From positions 105,641-169,640 of the forward strand of contig NZ_JACJTT010000007.1 in the NCBI RefSeq assembly GCF_014698825.1: DNA of 64,000 nt, given 5' to 3'. The translations under genes were made by a program, and so were the position numbers. This stretch comes from Richelia sinica FACHB-800. GTDB lineage: Bacteria; Cyanobacteriota; Cyanobacteriia; Cyanobacteriales; Nostocaceae. Under the pieces are notes generated by a model. That model ran no database searches. It was given only the letters and a program-made list of their open reading frames with translations, and was not told where the DNA came from. Positions 47,301 through 56,713 of this stretch are shown here, piece by piece. Position 1 is the first letter of the stretch; each line of letters begins with the position of its first letter.

Positions 47301-47816
47301 AAAGTGGCAGAAATCCTCAATGAATATCTAGAAGTGATGACCAAGGTTGTCTTTGACAATGGCGGGACAGTAGATAAATTCATGGGAGATGCAATTCTAG
47401 CTTTATATGGTGCACCAGAAGAACTAACTCCCAATGAACAGGTGCGTCGGGCTATCAATACAGCTAGAGGGATGCAACGAGCATTGGTGAGTTTAAATGA
47501 ACGCTGGCGTACCCAAGGTATCTTTGAGACTGACGGACGTGATGGCGTACAGTTCCGTTGTGGTATTCACCAAGGTACTGCGGTGGTAGGGATGTTTGGT
47601 AGTGCGGAACGTGCTGACTACACAGCTATTGGCCCCAGTGTGAATATTGCGGCGAGATTGCAAGTGGCGGCTACTCCCGGTACAATTCTGGTTTCTGCGG
47701 CGGTGGCTGATTATTTACAGGAAGAAGAAATTACTAAAGGTAGTCCTCTAGAGTTAAAAGGTATTGATGAAACTGTGCTCACCTTCGCTGTGACACCAGA
47801 GTTGATTACCCAATAA
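44331..47816 (+). CDS. cyaC: hybrid histidine kinase / class III adenylate cyclase (CyaC type)
   Basis: An 1161-residue cytoplasmic signalling protein making cAMP. Domains in order: receiver 1 (about 9-125; KILVVDDEPDN, phospho-Asp59 in IISDQRMP), GAF 1 (160-315), GAF 2 (340-500), HisKA with NISHEFRTPITL (His530), HATPase_c with LLSNAMKFT and GSGLGLAL, receiver 2 (about 805-920; ILVVDDNPDLR and ITDLMMP), and the class III cyclase domain (about 970-1150; VLFSDIVGFTQLA with the first metal Asp, GGTVDKFMGDAILALYG with the second). This order matches cyanobacterial CyaC, in which the kinase phosphorylates the second receiver to raise cyclase activity. No membrane segments. The window also holds a CNMP-domain protein at 21689 as a possible reader. 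Confidence 0.92.
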   Translation: MISQAHSKPKILVVDDEPDNLDLLYRTFYREYKVLRANSGPAALDLLAQEGDISVIISDQRMPMMSGTEFLSLTATQYPDIIRIILTGYTDVEDLVEAINAGKVFKYVTKPWEAEELKAVVRQALDTHNVLKARTRELTRTLRQESLLNTVTNTIRSALDYRQILQTIVDTVGHMLEVDVCLLRPFQDEQLADEGFIYQKAAISANEESGESTTEVGEVSVCASPVLVQTVWETREVQVIQDVTNDDRIQGDRIEAFRIANIHSSLVVPLICQQELIAVLALHQCSQSRLWGEEEVQLVMMVADQAALALSQSYAYEQVRALAKRESLINTITSAIRSSLDPQDIFAAITQQLGQALQVDGCVLSLWTEEDEFLECVGLYDSAEDPGVLADNYSQNNLGGLTKQLPSTQIPITHPILQETLRTQEPVIIGDISSSNLTLQGFNLPLHTAVRSLMVVPLVADGKCIGSIALAQGTRTRRWLVSEIELAKAVASQAAIAVQQSRLYQKTREQAERLLELDRQKTEFFQNISHEFRTPITLIQGPLESSVSVGEGLSYDQSMIALRNSRRLLRLVNQLLDLQRLDAGRMQPSFRPCDLVEFVTQIIESFRPYCEKKGLRVFSDLALCPPVYLDLEKFDKVIYNLLSNAMKFTREGGVISVRLHARTDHCILQVQDTGIGIRPEQIPYLFDRFRQAEGSANRSYEGSGLGLALVKELVELHGGQVTVESVYGQGTTFTLQLLTGSAHLPPEQVKDTPGEITISRASVELADLEQLESTTEQLEVKPELLPQPANSSTGGSPTIQGKGDTILVVDDNPDLRSYVSDILRRSGYHVATARNGYEGYNTAQEIVPSLIITDLMMPLVTGMEMIRMIRSDGNLKGIPIILLTAKVDEETRIEGTEHGADAYLAKPFNDRELLAEARNLLALKENEKRILELNSYLTESVLKRFLPPALVQKAAAGTLTLDLRPEPRLVTVLFSDIVGFTQLANTLRSRKVAEILNEYLEVMTKVVFDNGGTVDKFMGDAILALYGAPEELTPNEQVRRAINTARGMQRALVSLNERWRTQGIFETDGRDGVQFRCGIHQGTAVVGMFGSAERADYTAIGPSVNIAARLQVAATPGTILVSAAVADYLQEEEITKGSPLELKGIDETVLTFAVTPELITQ

Positions 47817-47966
47817 TTATTTGGGCTGGGAAATGGGGATATGTTGCTATAATCCTGATTTTGCCAATGGGGAAAATTTGAGTAAAGCTATTCATGAAAT
47901 GCTATAAAGGTCAGGGTGTAGGGAACAAATACCAATGAAAAATTAAAGATAATAAATTGGAAACCC

Positions 47967-49058
47967 ATGACAACATCGGTTGCTGATAAAACTTCTATTC
48001 CAGTTGCTAGTGGGAGAAAACATACAGACCCACCTTTTTTGTGGTTTGTGGTGACTCTGAGTTCCATTAGCCTACATTTATTGGTGTTTTGGTGGTTAAA
48101 TTCCTCATCCACTGGTACGGAATTTTGGTTTCCCCAGTCCAACCAAAGTGCAGAAATTCCTGTGGACTTTGTTGAAATTGCACCATCAACAAAACCTGTA
48201 GAAAAACCTCCATCACAGGTGGCGCAAGTAATACCAAAGACGACGGAACAGGAAAGTTCTGTTAGTGCAGTTGTCAAGCAACCAAAACCCACTCCCAGCA
48301 ACAGGCAAACGGAAATCATTAAAAGTGAGCAGCAACGACCTCAGCCACAGGTGACAAGGAATCAAGTGCAGCGTCAACGTCAACCGTTCAAATCACAGGT
48401 AACTCCCGCACCGCAATCAACATTAACACCCCAGCCCCAACCTTCAATAGTCACACCACCAACGGGAGAATTACCTTGGGGTCGTCGTCAAGAAATCAAA
48501 TTAGGACGGGGAACACAGCTACCCAATGATATTCCGGGGGAATCACCAGCACCCACACAGGAAGAAACGCCTACAGCTACACCCACACCTACAGGTGAAG
48601 TTTCTCCTCCTCCTCTGGCTGAAGCTACGCCAGAACCAACACAGACAGCAACTTATGGTGGAGCGATCGCTACTGTCAGTTCTATACTCAAAAATGAAGT
48701 TACTCAATTAATTAAACAGAGAATATTACTAGATGAAGCTTTACCCGATGTGCTTCCCCAATATCAAGGTAGTAGCAACAAACAGATAGATCCGAGTTTT
48801 CTACCTAGTGGGGGTGGACTAGAACCTGCGAATATTCTAGCTAGTTTAATAATTGATCAAAATGGTAACTTTCAGCAATCGGTAGTTCTCGATATTACGC
48901 CAGCTAAACTCCGCACAGAAAAAAGCATCTATGAGCAAGCACTAAATGAAGTATTTAAACAAGAAAAGTTTATTGCTGCCTATAACAACAATGGTTCTCA
49001 ACCTGTTTTGAGTAATTTGTATGTACGAATTAAAATTCAACCAATTAATTCTCAATAA
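47967..49058 (+). CDS. TonB-like proline-rich envelope protein
   Basis: A 363-residue protein with the layout of an energy transducer of the TonB type. One N-terminal membrane helix (LWFVVTLSSISLHLLVFWWL, near residue 30) is followed by a region of about 180 residues rich in Pro, Gln and Thr (residues 75-220), fitting a periplasmic spacer, and a C-terminal domain (about 225-360) with NILASLIIDQNGNFQQSVVL. A YP motif typical of TonB is not evident and no ExbBD or receptor gene is adjacent. It lies 150 bases downstream of cyaC and may belong to the same unit. TonB function is an inference from architecture. Confidence 0.7.
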   Translation: MTTSVADKTSIPVASGRKHTDPPFLWFVVTLSSISLHLLVFWWLNSSSTGTEFWFPQSNQSAEIPVDFVEIAPSTKPVEKPPSQVAQVIPKTTEQESSVSAVVKQPKPTPSNRQTEIIKSEQQRPQPQVTRNQVQRQRQPFKSQVTPAPQSTLTPQPQPSIVTPPTGELPWGRRQEIKLGRGTQLPNDIPGESPAPTQEETPTATPTPTGEVSPPPLAEATPEPTQTATYGGAIATVSSILKNEVTQLIKQRILLDEALPDVLPQYQGSSNKQIDPSFLPSGGGLEPANILASLIIDQNGNFQQSVVLDITPAKLRTEKSIYEQALNEVFKQEKFIAAYNNNGSQPVLSNLYVRIKIQPINSQ

Positions 49059-49108
49059 CTACTTGAAATTTTAATTCCATTACGTTATAGTTATGTATGT
49101 GCCGATTT

Positions 49109-49179
49109 GCGGGCGTAGTTTAGTGGTAAAACTATAGCCTTCCAAGCTATTAATGCGGGTTCGATTCCCGCCGCCCGCT
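49109..49179 (+). tRNA. trnG: tRNA-Gly(TCC)
   Basis: A full cloverleaf: acceptor arms GCGGGCG and CGCCCGC pair over 7 bp, the D arm is TAGTTTAGTGGTAAAACTA, the anticodon stem ATAGC/GCTAT encloses CTTCCAA (anticodon TCC at 49141-49143), and the T arm is GCGGGTTCGATTCCCGC. The 3' CCA is not encoded. There is no intron. Confidence 0.98.
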
Positions 49180-49344
49180 TAGAAAATGACTCAGCTTCAA
49201 TATTTAAGTACAATGGTCTTGAGTGAGAGGCTAGCGGAGGCTGTGCTATTTGTATCAGTCACTGAGGAGAAACTGATATCATGTAGTCACCACTAATGAT
49301 ACATGCCTCCCCTGACGAAGGTCGGTATTGATTAAGGTTTAATT

Positions 49345-52300
49345 ATGACAGCATCATTACCTGATAACGAAGCTCAAAGAATAGAGGCGCTGTTACAATA
49401 CAGAATTCTCGATACATCGCCGGAAGTGGCTTTTGATGACCTCACTCGTCTAGCTTCGTATATTTGTGGTACTCCCATAGCCTTAATCAGTTTAATTGAT
49501 ACCAATCGCCAATGGTTTAAATCGAAAGTTGGGTTAGATGTTTCCGAAACTCACCGGGATTTGGCATTTTGTAGTCATGCGATTTTACAGAGTGACGTAT
49601 TTGTTGTTCCTGATGCAACCAAGGATGAGCGATTTGCCCATAATCCTTTGGTGACAGAGCAGCCGGACATTCGTTTTTATGCTGGTGTCCCTTTAATTAC
49701 TGCGGATGGGTATGGGCTAGGAACACTGTGTGTAATTGATCGCATACCAAGGGATTTAACACCTGAGCAAATAGAGGGATTGAAAATTATTGCTCGTCAA
49801 GCCCTGTATCAATTAGAAAGGCGACGCATCCATCATAGTCTATCCTTAACACAGGCGGAAGAAAACCATTCTCCTATTTTTAACAAATTTGCTTTTCCCT
49901 TCTCGAAAAAGATGAAGGGAGGATTGATTTTAGCAGCGACAATATTATTGATGCTCGGTGGATTGGCATATTATTATGCCAAAGTCTTTATCACAGCTGA
50001 TAGTGAAGTCAAAAATAGTCAAAGGCAAATTAATAGCCAAGAAAAATTAATTTCTTTGGTGAAGGATACCGGAATCGGACAGCGTAGTTATTTACTCACG
50101 GGTAATCAATCAGATTTAGACCATTATCAAAGAGCCGTTAAAAATATTGATCAAGAATTGAAAACCTTGAAGTCTTTACCCTTCAAGGCATCTAGGCAAA
50201 AACAAATAAATAAACTGGAGAATTTAATCAACCAAAAATTAGCCCAATTACAAAGAACAATTAAATTACGAGCAGCAAATAATTTGCCTGTGTCTGTAGA
50301 GCCAAGCATTAGGCAATCTCAAAGTTTGATGAGTGAGATTAACCAGCTGAATATTGAGATTGAACAACAGGAAAAAGCATGGATTGAGCAACAGTCTGCC
50401 TTGGCAACAGTGAGCAAACGCAATACTATCGCCACAGTAGCGATCGCTATTTTGACTGGTTTTTTCTCTTTTTCTGTGCTCTACTACCTGATGTATCGGG
50501 TAGTTCAAGACCAACAAAAAGTCAAATCTGTCCTCAAACACGAGCGCAATTTTATTTCTGCCGTTCTAGATACCGCTAGTGCCTTGGTCATGGTGTTGGA
50601 TCACCAAGGACGAATTGTCCGCTTTAATCAAGCTTGTGAGCAGGTTACAGGTTACTCCTTTGAAGAAGTGCGGGGCAGGTATTTGTGGAATGTGTGCATA
50701 GCTCCCCAGGAAGTTGAGCAAATTAAAGCTAATTTCCGACATATTCAAACCACTAGAGGCAGAAATAATTATGAACACTATTTGATTGCTAAGGATGGCA
50801 CCCAAAGATTGACTACCTGGTCAACTACCACTCTCAACGATCCTCAAGGCAACCTGGAATATGTGGTGGGGACTGGGATTGATATTACAGAACGCAAAGA
50901 AACGGAAGACTATCTCCAGCGCCAAATCACAGCGGTAGAAGCTGCCACGGATGGTATCGCTATTCTCAATCAAAATTATGAGTACATTTATCTCAACAGT
51001 GCTCATATCCAGATGTTTGGATATAGTGATGCAGCAGAATTGCTAGGGCAAAAATTACAAACTCTTTACTCTCCTGTGGAAGTCCAATGGTGGGAAGAGC
51101 AGGTATTACCTGAATTATCCAGCCAAGGTTATTGGCGTGGAGAAGCAATTGCCAGAAAAAAAGACGGTATTACATTTCCTGAAGAAGTTTCTTTCACCCT
51201 GTTAGAACAGGGAGGATTGATTTGTGTTTGTCGAGATATTAGCCAGCGTAAACGAGCGCAACAGGAATTAGCAATTCAATATGCTGTAAGTAGCGCCTTG
51301 GCTGAATCTCTAGGGATGAACGAAGCCACCCAGCGGATTTTGCAAAGAATCGGTAAAAGTTTGGGTTGGGATTGGGGGGAATTTTGGCTGGTCAATCAAC
51401 GAGCCAATTTTTTGTATTGTCTGGATATTTGGGATGGGGGATCTTCTGAGTTCCAAGAGTGGGAAATTATCACCAGACAGGTGACTTTTGGCTTAGGAAT
51501 TGGTTTACCTGGACGTATTTGGGCTAAAAATGAACCGATATGGCTGCCGGATGTGCTGGAAGATGGTCAATTTGTGCGATCGCAAATAGCCCAAAAGCTA
51601 GGAATCAGAGCAGGTTTTGGCTTTCCTATTTGTAGCGAAAATAAAATCCTGGGTGTGATGACCTTTTTTAGCCACAAAATCCAGCAACCGAATGGAGATT
51701 TGCTGAAGGTTTTGAATTCCATTGGCAACCAAATCGGTCAATTTATCCAACGCAAACTGACGGAAGAAGAACTACAACGGCAAAACTTGCGATCGCAATT
51801 ATTAGGTGATATCACCCTAAAAATCCGCGACTCCCTAGAAATTGACGAAATCCTGCAAATCAGCGTCACCGAAGTCCAAAAGCTACTTCAGGCAGACCGA
51901 GTAGTGATCATGCACCTACTGCCAGATGGTAGTTTGAATATGGTCAAAGAAGCAGTCATCCCTGGTATTCCTGTGTTAACCGGGCAAAAGATTACTGATA
52001 ACTGTTTTACAGAAACTTATATTCAGAAATACTATCAAGGTCAGTTAGGGATTTTCCATGATATAGAACGCAGTGGGCTGGAACCTTGCCATGTGCAATT
52101 GCTCAAAAATTTGGGTGTGAGAGCTAACCTAGTCATACCCCTCTTCTTAACCCATAAACTTTGGGGATTATTAATTGCCCATCAATGTGACAAACCCCGC
52201 TATTGGCAAACTTGGGAAATGGAACTTTTACAGTCCCTGGCTGACCAAATCGGCATCGCCCTAGCCCAAGCAAAATTACTAGAAGCAGAAAAATTCCAAC

Positions 52301-54336
52301 GTCTAGAACTAGAACATGCCCGTCAACAAGCTGAGTTAGCTTCCCATGCCAAAAGTGCTTTTTTGGCAAATATGAGCCACGAAATTCGTACCCCCATGAA
52401 TGCTGTTTTAGGCATGACTGGACTGTTGTTAGAAACAACCCTCAACCCTGAACAACGAGATTTTGTAGAAACTATTCGCATTAGCGGTGATGCCTTACTC
52501 TCTCTGATCAACGAAATTCTAGATTTATCCAAGCTAGAAGCTGGGGAAATGATGTTGGAAAATCTGGATTTTGATTTATCCAACTGTGTGGAAGAAGTAT
52601 TAGATTTATTAGCACCCCAAGCCCACAATAAACAGTTAGAAATCGCTGCCTTAATTCAACCGAATGTTCCCAATTTTTTGCAAGGAGATGCTAGTCGCTT
52701 ACGACAAGTTTTGATGAATTTGATTAGTAATGCGATTAAATTTACCACTGTAGGTGAAGTGATAGTCAGAGTAGAATTGCAATCAGAAACTCCCACCACA
52801 GCCGTAATTCGCTTTACTATTGCAGATACAGGTATTGGCATTTCTCCTCAAGACCGGGAGAAGTTGTTTCACCCATTTTCCCAAGTCGATGCATCTATTA
52901 CCCGTGAATATGGAGGAACGGGTTTAGGACTAGCCATTTGTCGGCAGTTGGTGAATTTAATGGGAGGTAACATTGCTGTTGATAGTGAGATTGGCAAAGG
53001 TTCCCAATTTTGGTTTGAACTTCCTTTTATCAAGCAAGCTCAGTCCCATGCACCATTACCAGAATTAAAATTACTGCAAAATCGCCGCTTGTTAGTTGTA
53101 GATGATAATGCCACAAATCGCAAAATCATCCATCAACAAGTCAGTCGCTGGGGAATGGATGTGAACGAAGCAGAGGACGCATCCACCGCAATCATAGCTT
53201 TACAAGCTGCGGTAGAGGCAGGAAATCCCTATGATGTGGCTGTTATTGATATGCAAATGCCAAGGGTAGATGGTATTACTCTTGGTTCTCAAATCAAGAC
53301 TAATTTAGCGATCGCTTCTGTGTCTATGATTATGTTAACTTCCACTAATCAGAGAGATGAAGTCCAGAAGGCGATTAAAACAGGATTTGCCGCCTATTTG
53401 CTCAAACCTGTTAAACCATCCCGACTTCTAGATACGATCATGAATATCCTAGTCACCACCTCAGACTTGGAAAATGATCTCCAGCCAGAAAATCTGCCAT
53501 CACCTTCCAATTTTATCCCAACTTCTCCATCCCCACTTATTAAGTCACCGAAATTAAGAGTTTTAATTGCTGAAGATAATTTAGTCAATCAAAAAGTAGC
53601 TCAAAAGTTACTACAAATTCTTGGTTATGATGCTGATGTGGCTGCTAACGGTCAAGAAGTTTTACAGTTAATTAGAAAAGTTCCTTATGATTTGATTTTA
53701 ATGGACTGCCAAATGCCCATTCTCGATGGTTTAGAAACAACTAGAGCTATGCGCTGTTGGCAGCCAAAATCCTTTGCCAGTGGTCGTCAACCTGTGATTA
53801 TTGCCATGACAGCTAATGCCATGAAAGAGGATAAGGAAAACTGTATCCGGTCAGGAATGAACGATTATTTAAGTAAACCAGTCATTAAAGATAAATTAGC
53901 AGCAGTATTAGACCATTGGAGTCAAGTAATTTTCGCTAACCAAACAGAAGAAACTTTACCAGTTCTGCCTATAACTGACCTAGACCAAAATTTATTTGCC
54001 TTAGATATTGATTGGCAACACTTACATCAATTATCAGAAAATAACACTGAATTTGAGTGGGAAATTCTACAACTATTTGTGGAAGATACTTTAAAACATT
54101 TAGAAGCTGCAAGAAATGCAATTCAAGCCAACGACTGTGAACAGCTATACAGAGAAGCACATCATTTAAAAGGAACTAGCGGTAATATTGGCGCGACTAA
54201 TATTCAAAAATTAGCAGAAAAGCTGGAAACAATGGCAAGGGAAAAAGAGCGAAGGGGCACATATAATTTAGTGGCAGAAATGGAAACCTATGTCCACCGC
54301 ATCTCTATTTTTTTAGCTAACCGCAATTCTCTTTAA
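49345..54336 (+). CDS. hybrid histidine kinase GAF-CHASE3-PAS-GAF-HK-REC-REC-HPt
   Basis: A 1663-residue multi-input phosphorelay kinase. In order: GAF (about 20-165; the AFCSHAI type), membrane helix ([18 protein letters not shown], near 195), CHASE3-like periplasmic loop, second helix (near 365), PAS 1 (400-520), PAS 2 (525-645), two GAF domains (about 655-800 and 820-975), HisKA with [15 protein letters not shown] near 1015, HATPase_c ([19 protein letters not shown]), receiver 1 ([18 protein letters not shown]), receiver 2 ([22 protein letters not shown]) and a C-terminal HPt with [12 protein letters not shown]. The set allows an internal His-Asp-His relay and an outside target, perhaps the receiver-PP2C at 55000. 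An unusual point is that a soluble GAF precedes the first membrane helix. Confidence 0.93.
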   Translation: MTASLPDNEAQRIEALLQYRILDTSPEVAFDDLTRLASYICGTPIALISLIDTNRQWFKSKVGLDVSETHRDLAFCSHAILQSDVFVVPDATKDERFAHNPLVTEQPDIRFYAGVPLITADGYGLGTLCVIDRIPRDLTPEQIEGLKIIARQALYQLERRRIHHSLSLTQAEENHSPIFNKFAFPFSKKMKGGLILAATILLMLGGLAYYYAKVFITADSEVKNSQRQINSQEKLISLVKDTGIGQRSYLLTGNQSDLDHYQRAVKNIDQELKTLKSLPFKASRQKQINKLENLINQKLAQLQRTIKLRAANNLPVSVEPSIRQSQSLMSEINQLNIEIEQQEKAWIEQQSALATVSKRNTIATVAIAILTGFFSFSVLYYLMYRVVQDQQKVKSVLKHERNFISAVLDTASALVMVLDHQGRIVRFNQACEQVTGYSFEEVRGRYLWNVCIAPQEVEQIKANFRHIQTTRGRNNYEHYLIAKDGTQRLTTWSTTTLNDPQGNLEYVVGTGIDITERKETEDYLQRQITAVEAATDGIAILNQNYEYIYLNSAHIQMFGYSDAAELLGQKLQTLYSPVEVQWWEEQVLPELSSQGYWRGEAIARKKDGITFPEEVSFTLLEQGGLICVCRDISQRKRAQQELAIQYAVSSALAESLGMNEATQRILQRIGKSLGWDWGEFWLVNQRANFLYCLDIWDGGSSEFQEWEIITRQVTFGLGIGLPGRIWAKNEPIWLPDVLEDGQFVRSQIAQKLGIRAGFGFPICSENKILGVMTFFSHKIQQPNGDLLKVLNSIGNQIGQFIQRKLTEEELQRQNLRSQLLGDITLKIRDSLEIDEILQISVTEVQKLLQADRVVIMHLLPDGSLNMVKEAVIPGIPVLTGQKITDNCFTETYIQKYYQGQLGIFHDIERSGLEPCHVQLLKNLGVRANLVIPLFLTHKLWGLLIAHQCDKPRYWQTWEMELLQSLADQIGIALAQAKLLEAEKFQRLELEHARQQAELASHAKSAFLANMSHEIRTPMNAVLGMTGLLLETTLNPEQRDFVETIRISGDALLSLINEILDLSKLEAGEMMLENLDFDLSNCVEEVLDLLAPQAHNKQLEIAALIQPNVPNFLQGDASRLRQVLMNLISNAIKFTTVGEVIVRVELQSETPTTAVIRFTIADTGIGISPQDREKLFHPFSQVDASITREYGGTGLGLAICRQLVNLMGGNIAVDSEIGKGSQFWFELPFIKQAQSHAPLPELKLLQNRRLLVVDDNATNRKIIHQQVSRWGMDVNEAEDASTAIIALQAAVEAGNPYDVAVIDMQMPRVDGITLGSQIKTNLAIASVSMIMLTSTNQRDEVQKAIKTGFAAYLLKPVKPSRLLDTIMNILVTTSDLENDLQPENLPSPSNFIPTSPSPLIKSPKLRVLIAEDNLVNQKVAQKLLQILGYDADVAANGQEVLQLIRKVPYDLILMDCQMPILDGLETTRAMRCWQPKSFASGRQPVIIAMTANAMKEDKENCIRSGMNDYLSKPVIKDKLAAVLDHWSQVIFANQTEETLPVLPITDLDQNLFALDIDWQHLHQLSENNTEFEWEILQLFVEDTLKHLEAARNAIQANDCEQLYREAHHLKGTSGNIGATNIQKLAEKLETMAREKERRGTYNLVAEMETYVHRISIFLANRNSL

Positions 54337-54749
54337 TAAAATTTCTGTATGAATAAGCAATAACGCTGATTTGGCATTAAATCATAGCTGAGATGATCTG
54401 CTAATTTGTCCATAATTTTTAATCCTCGACCACGGGCTTGATTATTTTCTTCTAATTCCTGAGTTTCACGTAGTTTTTTTTGTAAATCAAAAGGTTGGCC
54501 AAAAGACCAGATGCGGATTTCGATAGTATGGGGAGAACGGACAGCTTCTATTTCAATTGGTGTCTCTATAGGTAAATTTTTGTGAGCATGTTCCACAATA
54601 TTTGTAAAGCCTTCTAATAATAATGTTTGACATTGCCACCAGATTTTTTTATCCTGAATAGGAGGCTGGTTGAGTTGGTCAAACCAAGATAAAACTTCTC
54701 GATAAACGTTTAAATCAGTATTGACTTTTAGATATATTTTCGTATCCAC
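54333..54749 (-). CDS. RsbW-like anti-sigma-factor type Ser kinase
   Basis: A 138-residue protein of the HATPase_c_2 (RsbW/SpoIIAB) family, which binds or phosphorylates STAS antagonists. The N-box is [13 protein letters not shown] near residue 48, and the glycine loop [18 protein letters not shown] near 108. The start is a GTG. The stop codon overlaps that of the hybrid kinase (shared TTAA). Together with the receiver-PP2C gene (55000) and the STAS gene (56239) it makes a complete partner-switching set, though the three are not in one operon. No sigma factor is adjacent, so the final target may not be a sigma factor. Confidence 0.85.
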   Translation of the reverse strand: MDTKIYLKVNTDLNVYREVLSWFDQLNQPPIQDKKIWWQCQTLLLEGFTNIVEHAHKNLPIETPIEIEAVRSPHTIEIRIWSFGQPFDLQKKLRETQELEENNQARGRGLKIMDKLADHLSYDLMPNQRYCLFIQKFY

Positions 54750-54999
54750 GGCTTGACCTCACCAGAAAATACTTTTTAAACCAGGCATCGTCTGACGATG
54801 AAAATAAAATTTTAATTAAATAAATTCTATTCTAAAATCATTTCTAAAATCATTTAATTAATCGCTTTTAGGTGGGTGAAACATCCAAATCATTCAATCC
54901 TGAGTAATTCACCACTTCTACAGCTATGATTTTCGTAATTGATAAACAATCTTGATGAGAGATGCTGATTATCAATCAACAACCAGTTAAATAAAATCT

Positions 55000-56190
55000 A
55001 TGTTTAAAATTCTCATCATTGATGATGACCCTATTATCCGATTAGCTTTGAGCAAAACACTACAAAACCAAGGTTATGACGTAGAAACAGCTAGTAATGG
55101 TGAAGAAGGCATTGCTCAAGCACAACGATTAAATCCAGCTTTGATTATTTGTGACTGGGTTATGTCTAAAATGGATGGATTAGAAGTTTGTCGTCAAATT
55201 AAAGCTGACCCAGAATTAGCCTCTACATTCTTCATTTTATTAACAGCCAAAGGAGCTAATCCGGAAGGAGCAGGAGATAGGGTGAGAGGTTTAGATGCGG
55301 GAGCGGACGAGTTTGTTTCCAAACCTATTGATATTAACGAATTAAAAGCCAGGGTGAGGGCTGGTTTGAGGTTGCATCAACTGTATAAAGATTTACAAAC
55401 ACAAAAACAAGACCTGGAAACACTCAACAATATTTTACAAACCCAAAAGCAAATTTTAGAAACTGAGTTAGCAGAGGCCGCAGAATATGTGCGATCGCTT
55501 TTACCTTGTCCTTTAGTAGGAAAAGTAACAACACAATCACTATTTGTTACCTCTGCTCAACTAGGGGGTGATTGCTTTGATTATTACTGGTTAGATGATG
55601 ATCATTTCGTTATGTACCTATTGGATGTATCAGGACATGGTGTTGGTTCTGCACTATTATCCGTGTCTGTATTGAATGTGTTGCGATCGCAATCTCTCCC
55701 CAATACTAATTTTTATCAACCTAGCGAAGTTCTCAAAGCTCTCAATAACGCTTTTCCCATGGCTAGCCATGGTGATAAATACTTTACAATTTGGTATGGA
55801 GTTTACCAACCTTCTGTGCAGCAAATAATTTATGCGAATGCAGGTCATCCACCAGCTTTACTCTGTGGGGTGAACCCTTACCAAAATTTTGAAATTCAGA
55901 AACTAAACTCTCTAGATTTACCCATTGGTTTTATTCCTGATATCGAGTTTGCCGATTCAGTCATCCCAGTTCCATCCCATAGCACCCTATACATTTTCAG
56001 TGATGGTGCTTATGAAATCCATCTTCCCGATGGAGATATTTGGGGTTACAACGCTTTATCGGCTGTGTTGAGTAAATATGCCCGCAGTGGTGATCACAAT
56101 TTGCAACTACTTTTAGAGCAAATTATCTCTGTTAACCAAAAAAGCAATTTCTCAGATGATTTATCTTTACTTCAGGTCAACTTTACTTAA
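55000..56190 (+). CDS. response regulator with PP2C-type (RsbU-like) phosphatase
   Basis: A 396-residue two-part regulator. The receiver (residues 3-125) has ILIIDDDPIIR, phospho-Asp in LIICDWVMSKMDG and the Lys of FVSKPIDI. A coiled coil follows (about 128-165; QTQKQDLETLNNILQTQKQI). The SpoIIE/PP2C phosphatase domain (about 175-395) has GGDCFDYYW and LLDVSGHGVGSALLS, with the metal-binding Asp residues, NAGHPPALL and the C-terminal DDLSLLQV. Phosphorylation of the receiver probably controls dephosphorylation of a STAS protein such as the product of 56239. Architecture is like RssB/RsbU-type hybrids. Confidence 0.93.
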   Translation: MFKILIIDDDPIIRLALSKTLQNQGYDVETASNGEEGIAQAQRLNPALIICDWVMSKMDGLEVCRQIKADPELASTFFILLTAKGANPEGAGDRVRGLDAGADEFVSKPIDINELKARVRAGLRLHQLYKDLQTQKQDLETLNNILQTQKQILETELAEAAEYVRSLLPCPLVGKVTTQSLFVTSAQLGGDCFDYYWLDDDHFVMYLLDVSGHGVGSALLSVSVLNVLRSQSLPNTNFYQPSEVLKALNNAFPMASHGDKYFTIWYGVYQPSVQQIIYANAGHPPALLCGVNPYQNFEIQKLNSLDLPIGFIPDIEFADSVIPVPSHSTLYIFSDGAYEIHLPDGDIWGYNALSAVLSKYARSGDHNLQLLLEQIISVNQKSNFSDDLSLLQVNFT

Positions 56191-56238
56191 ATTGCTCCTA
56201 GCAATTCCACTCACCAGAAAATAAAGAAAATATTCTAG

Positions 56239-56586
56239 TTAATCAATAGTGACAAAATTTATATTTAGGTTTAAGACTTGCCGATAAAATTCATCCCTAT
56301 CTGCAAAAATTTGAAAAATTCTATCCATTTTTGTCAATTCAAATAACGCTTTCACTTGCTCATTGACTGTACAAATGAATAACTTGCCATTGACTTTATT
56401 CAGAATCTGCCGAGAAGATACTAAAGCTCCTAATCCAGAGCTATCAACAAAATTAACATGCTTCAAATCTACCAAGATAATATTTACACCAGTCTCAGCA
56501 CAATCACTGATTTCTTGTCGGAGTTTATCACCTGTTTGAGCATTTAACATTCCTGATAACTTAAGGACTTTCACGTTGAGATTCAT
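56239..56586 (-). CDS. STAS-domain anti-sigma-factor antagonist
   Basis: A 115-residue single STAS domain of the SpoIIAA/RsbV type. The phosphorylatable Ser is in HVNFVDSSGLGALVS near residue 58, and ILVDLKHV precedes it as the core strand. I start it at the ATG giving MNLNVKVLKLSG; the frame is open 96 bases further upstream but that part reads as non-STAS, Tyr-rich sequence. It is convergent with the receiver-PP2C gene, 48 bases between stops. It is the likely substrate of both the RsbW-like kinase and the PP2C phosphatase nearby (inference). Confidence 0.9.
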   Translation of the reverse strand: MNLNVKVLKLSGMLNAQTGDKLRQEISDCAETGVNIILVDLKHVNFVDSSGLGALVSSRQILNKVNGKLFICTVNEQVKALFELTKMDRIFQIFADRDEFYRQVLNLNINFVTID

Positions 56587-56713
56587 AAGTAGAGACCCTG
56601 TTAATTGCCTGTACACACATATATACCGTGCATAGATATATACATAATTATATTTTACATGGGTAAATGCCAGCCTGAACACCGAAAATTTGCAGTAGCA
56701 GCAGATTTATTTC

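Noticed and set aside
56587..56682. N-terminal extension of the STAS protein
   Set aside because: Tyr-rich sequence not part of a STAS domain; the inner ATG begins exactly at the domain start.
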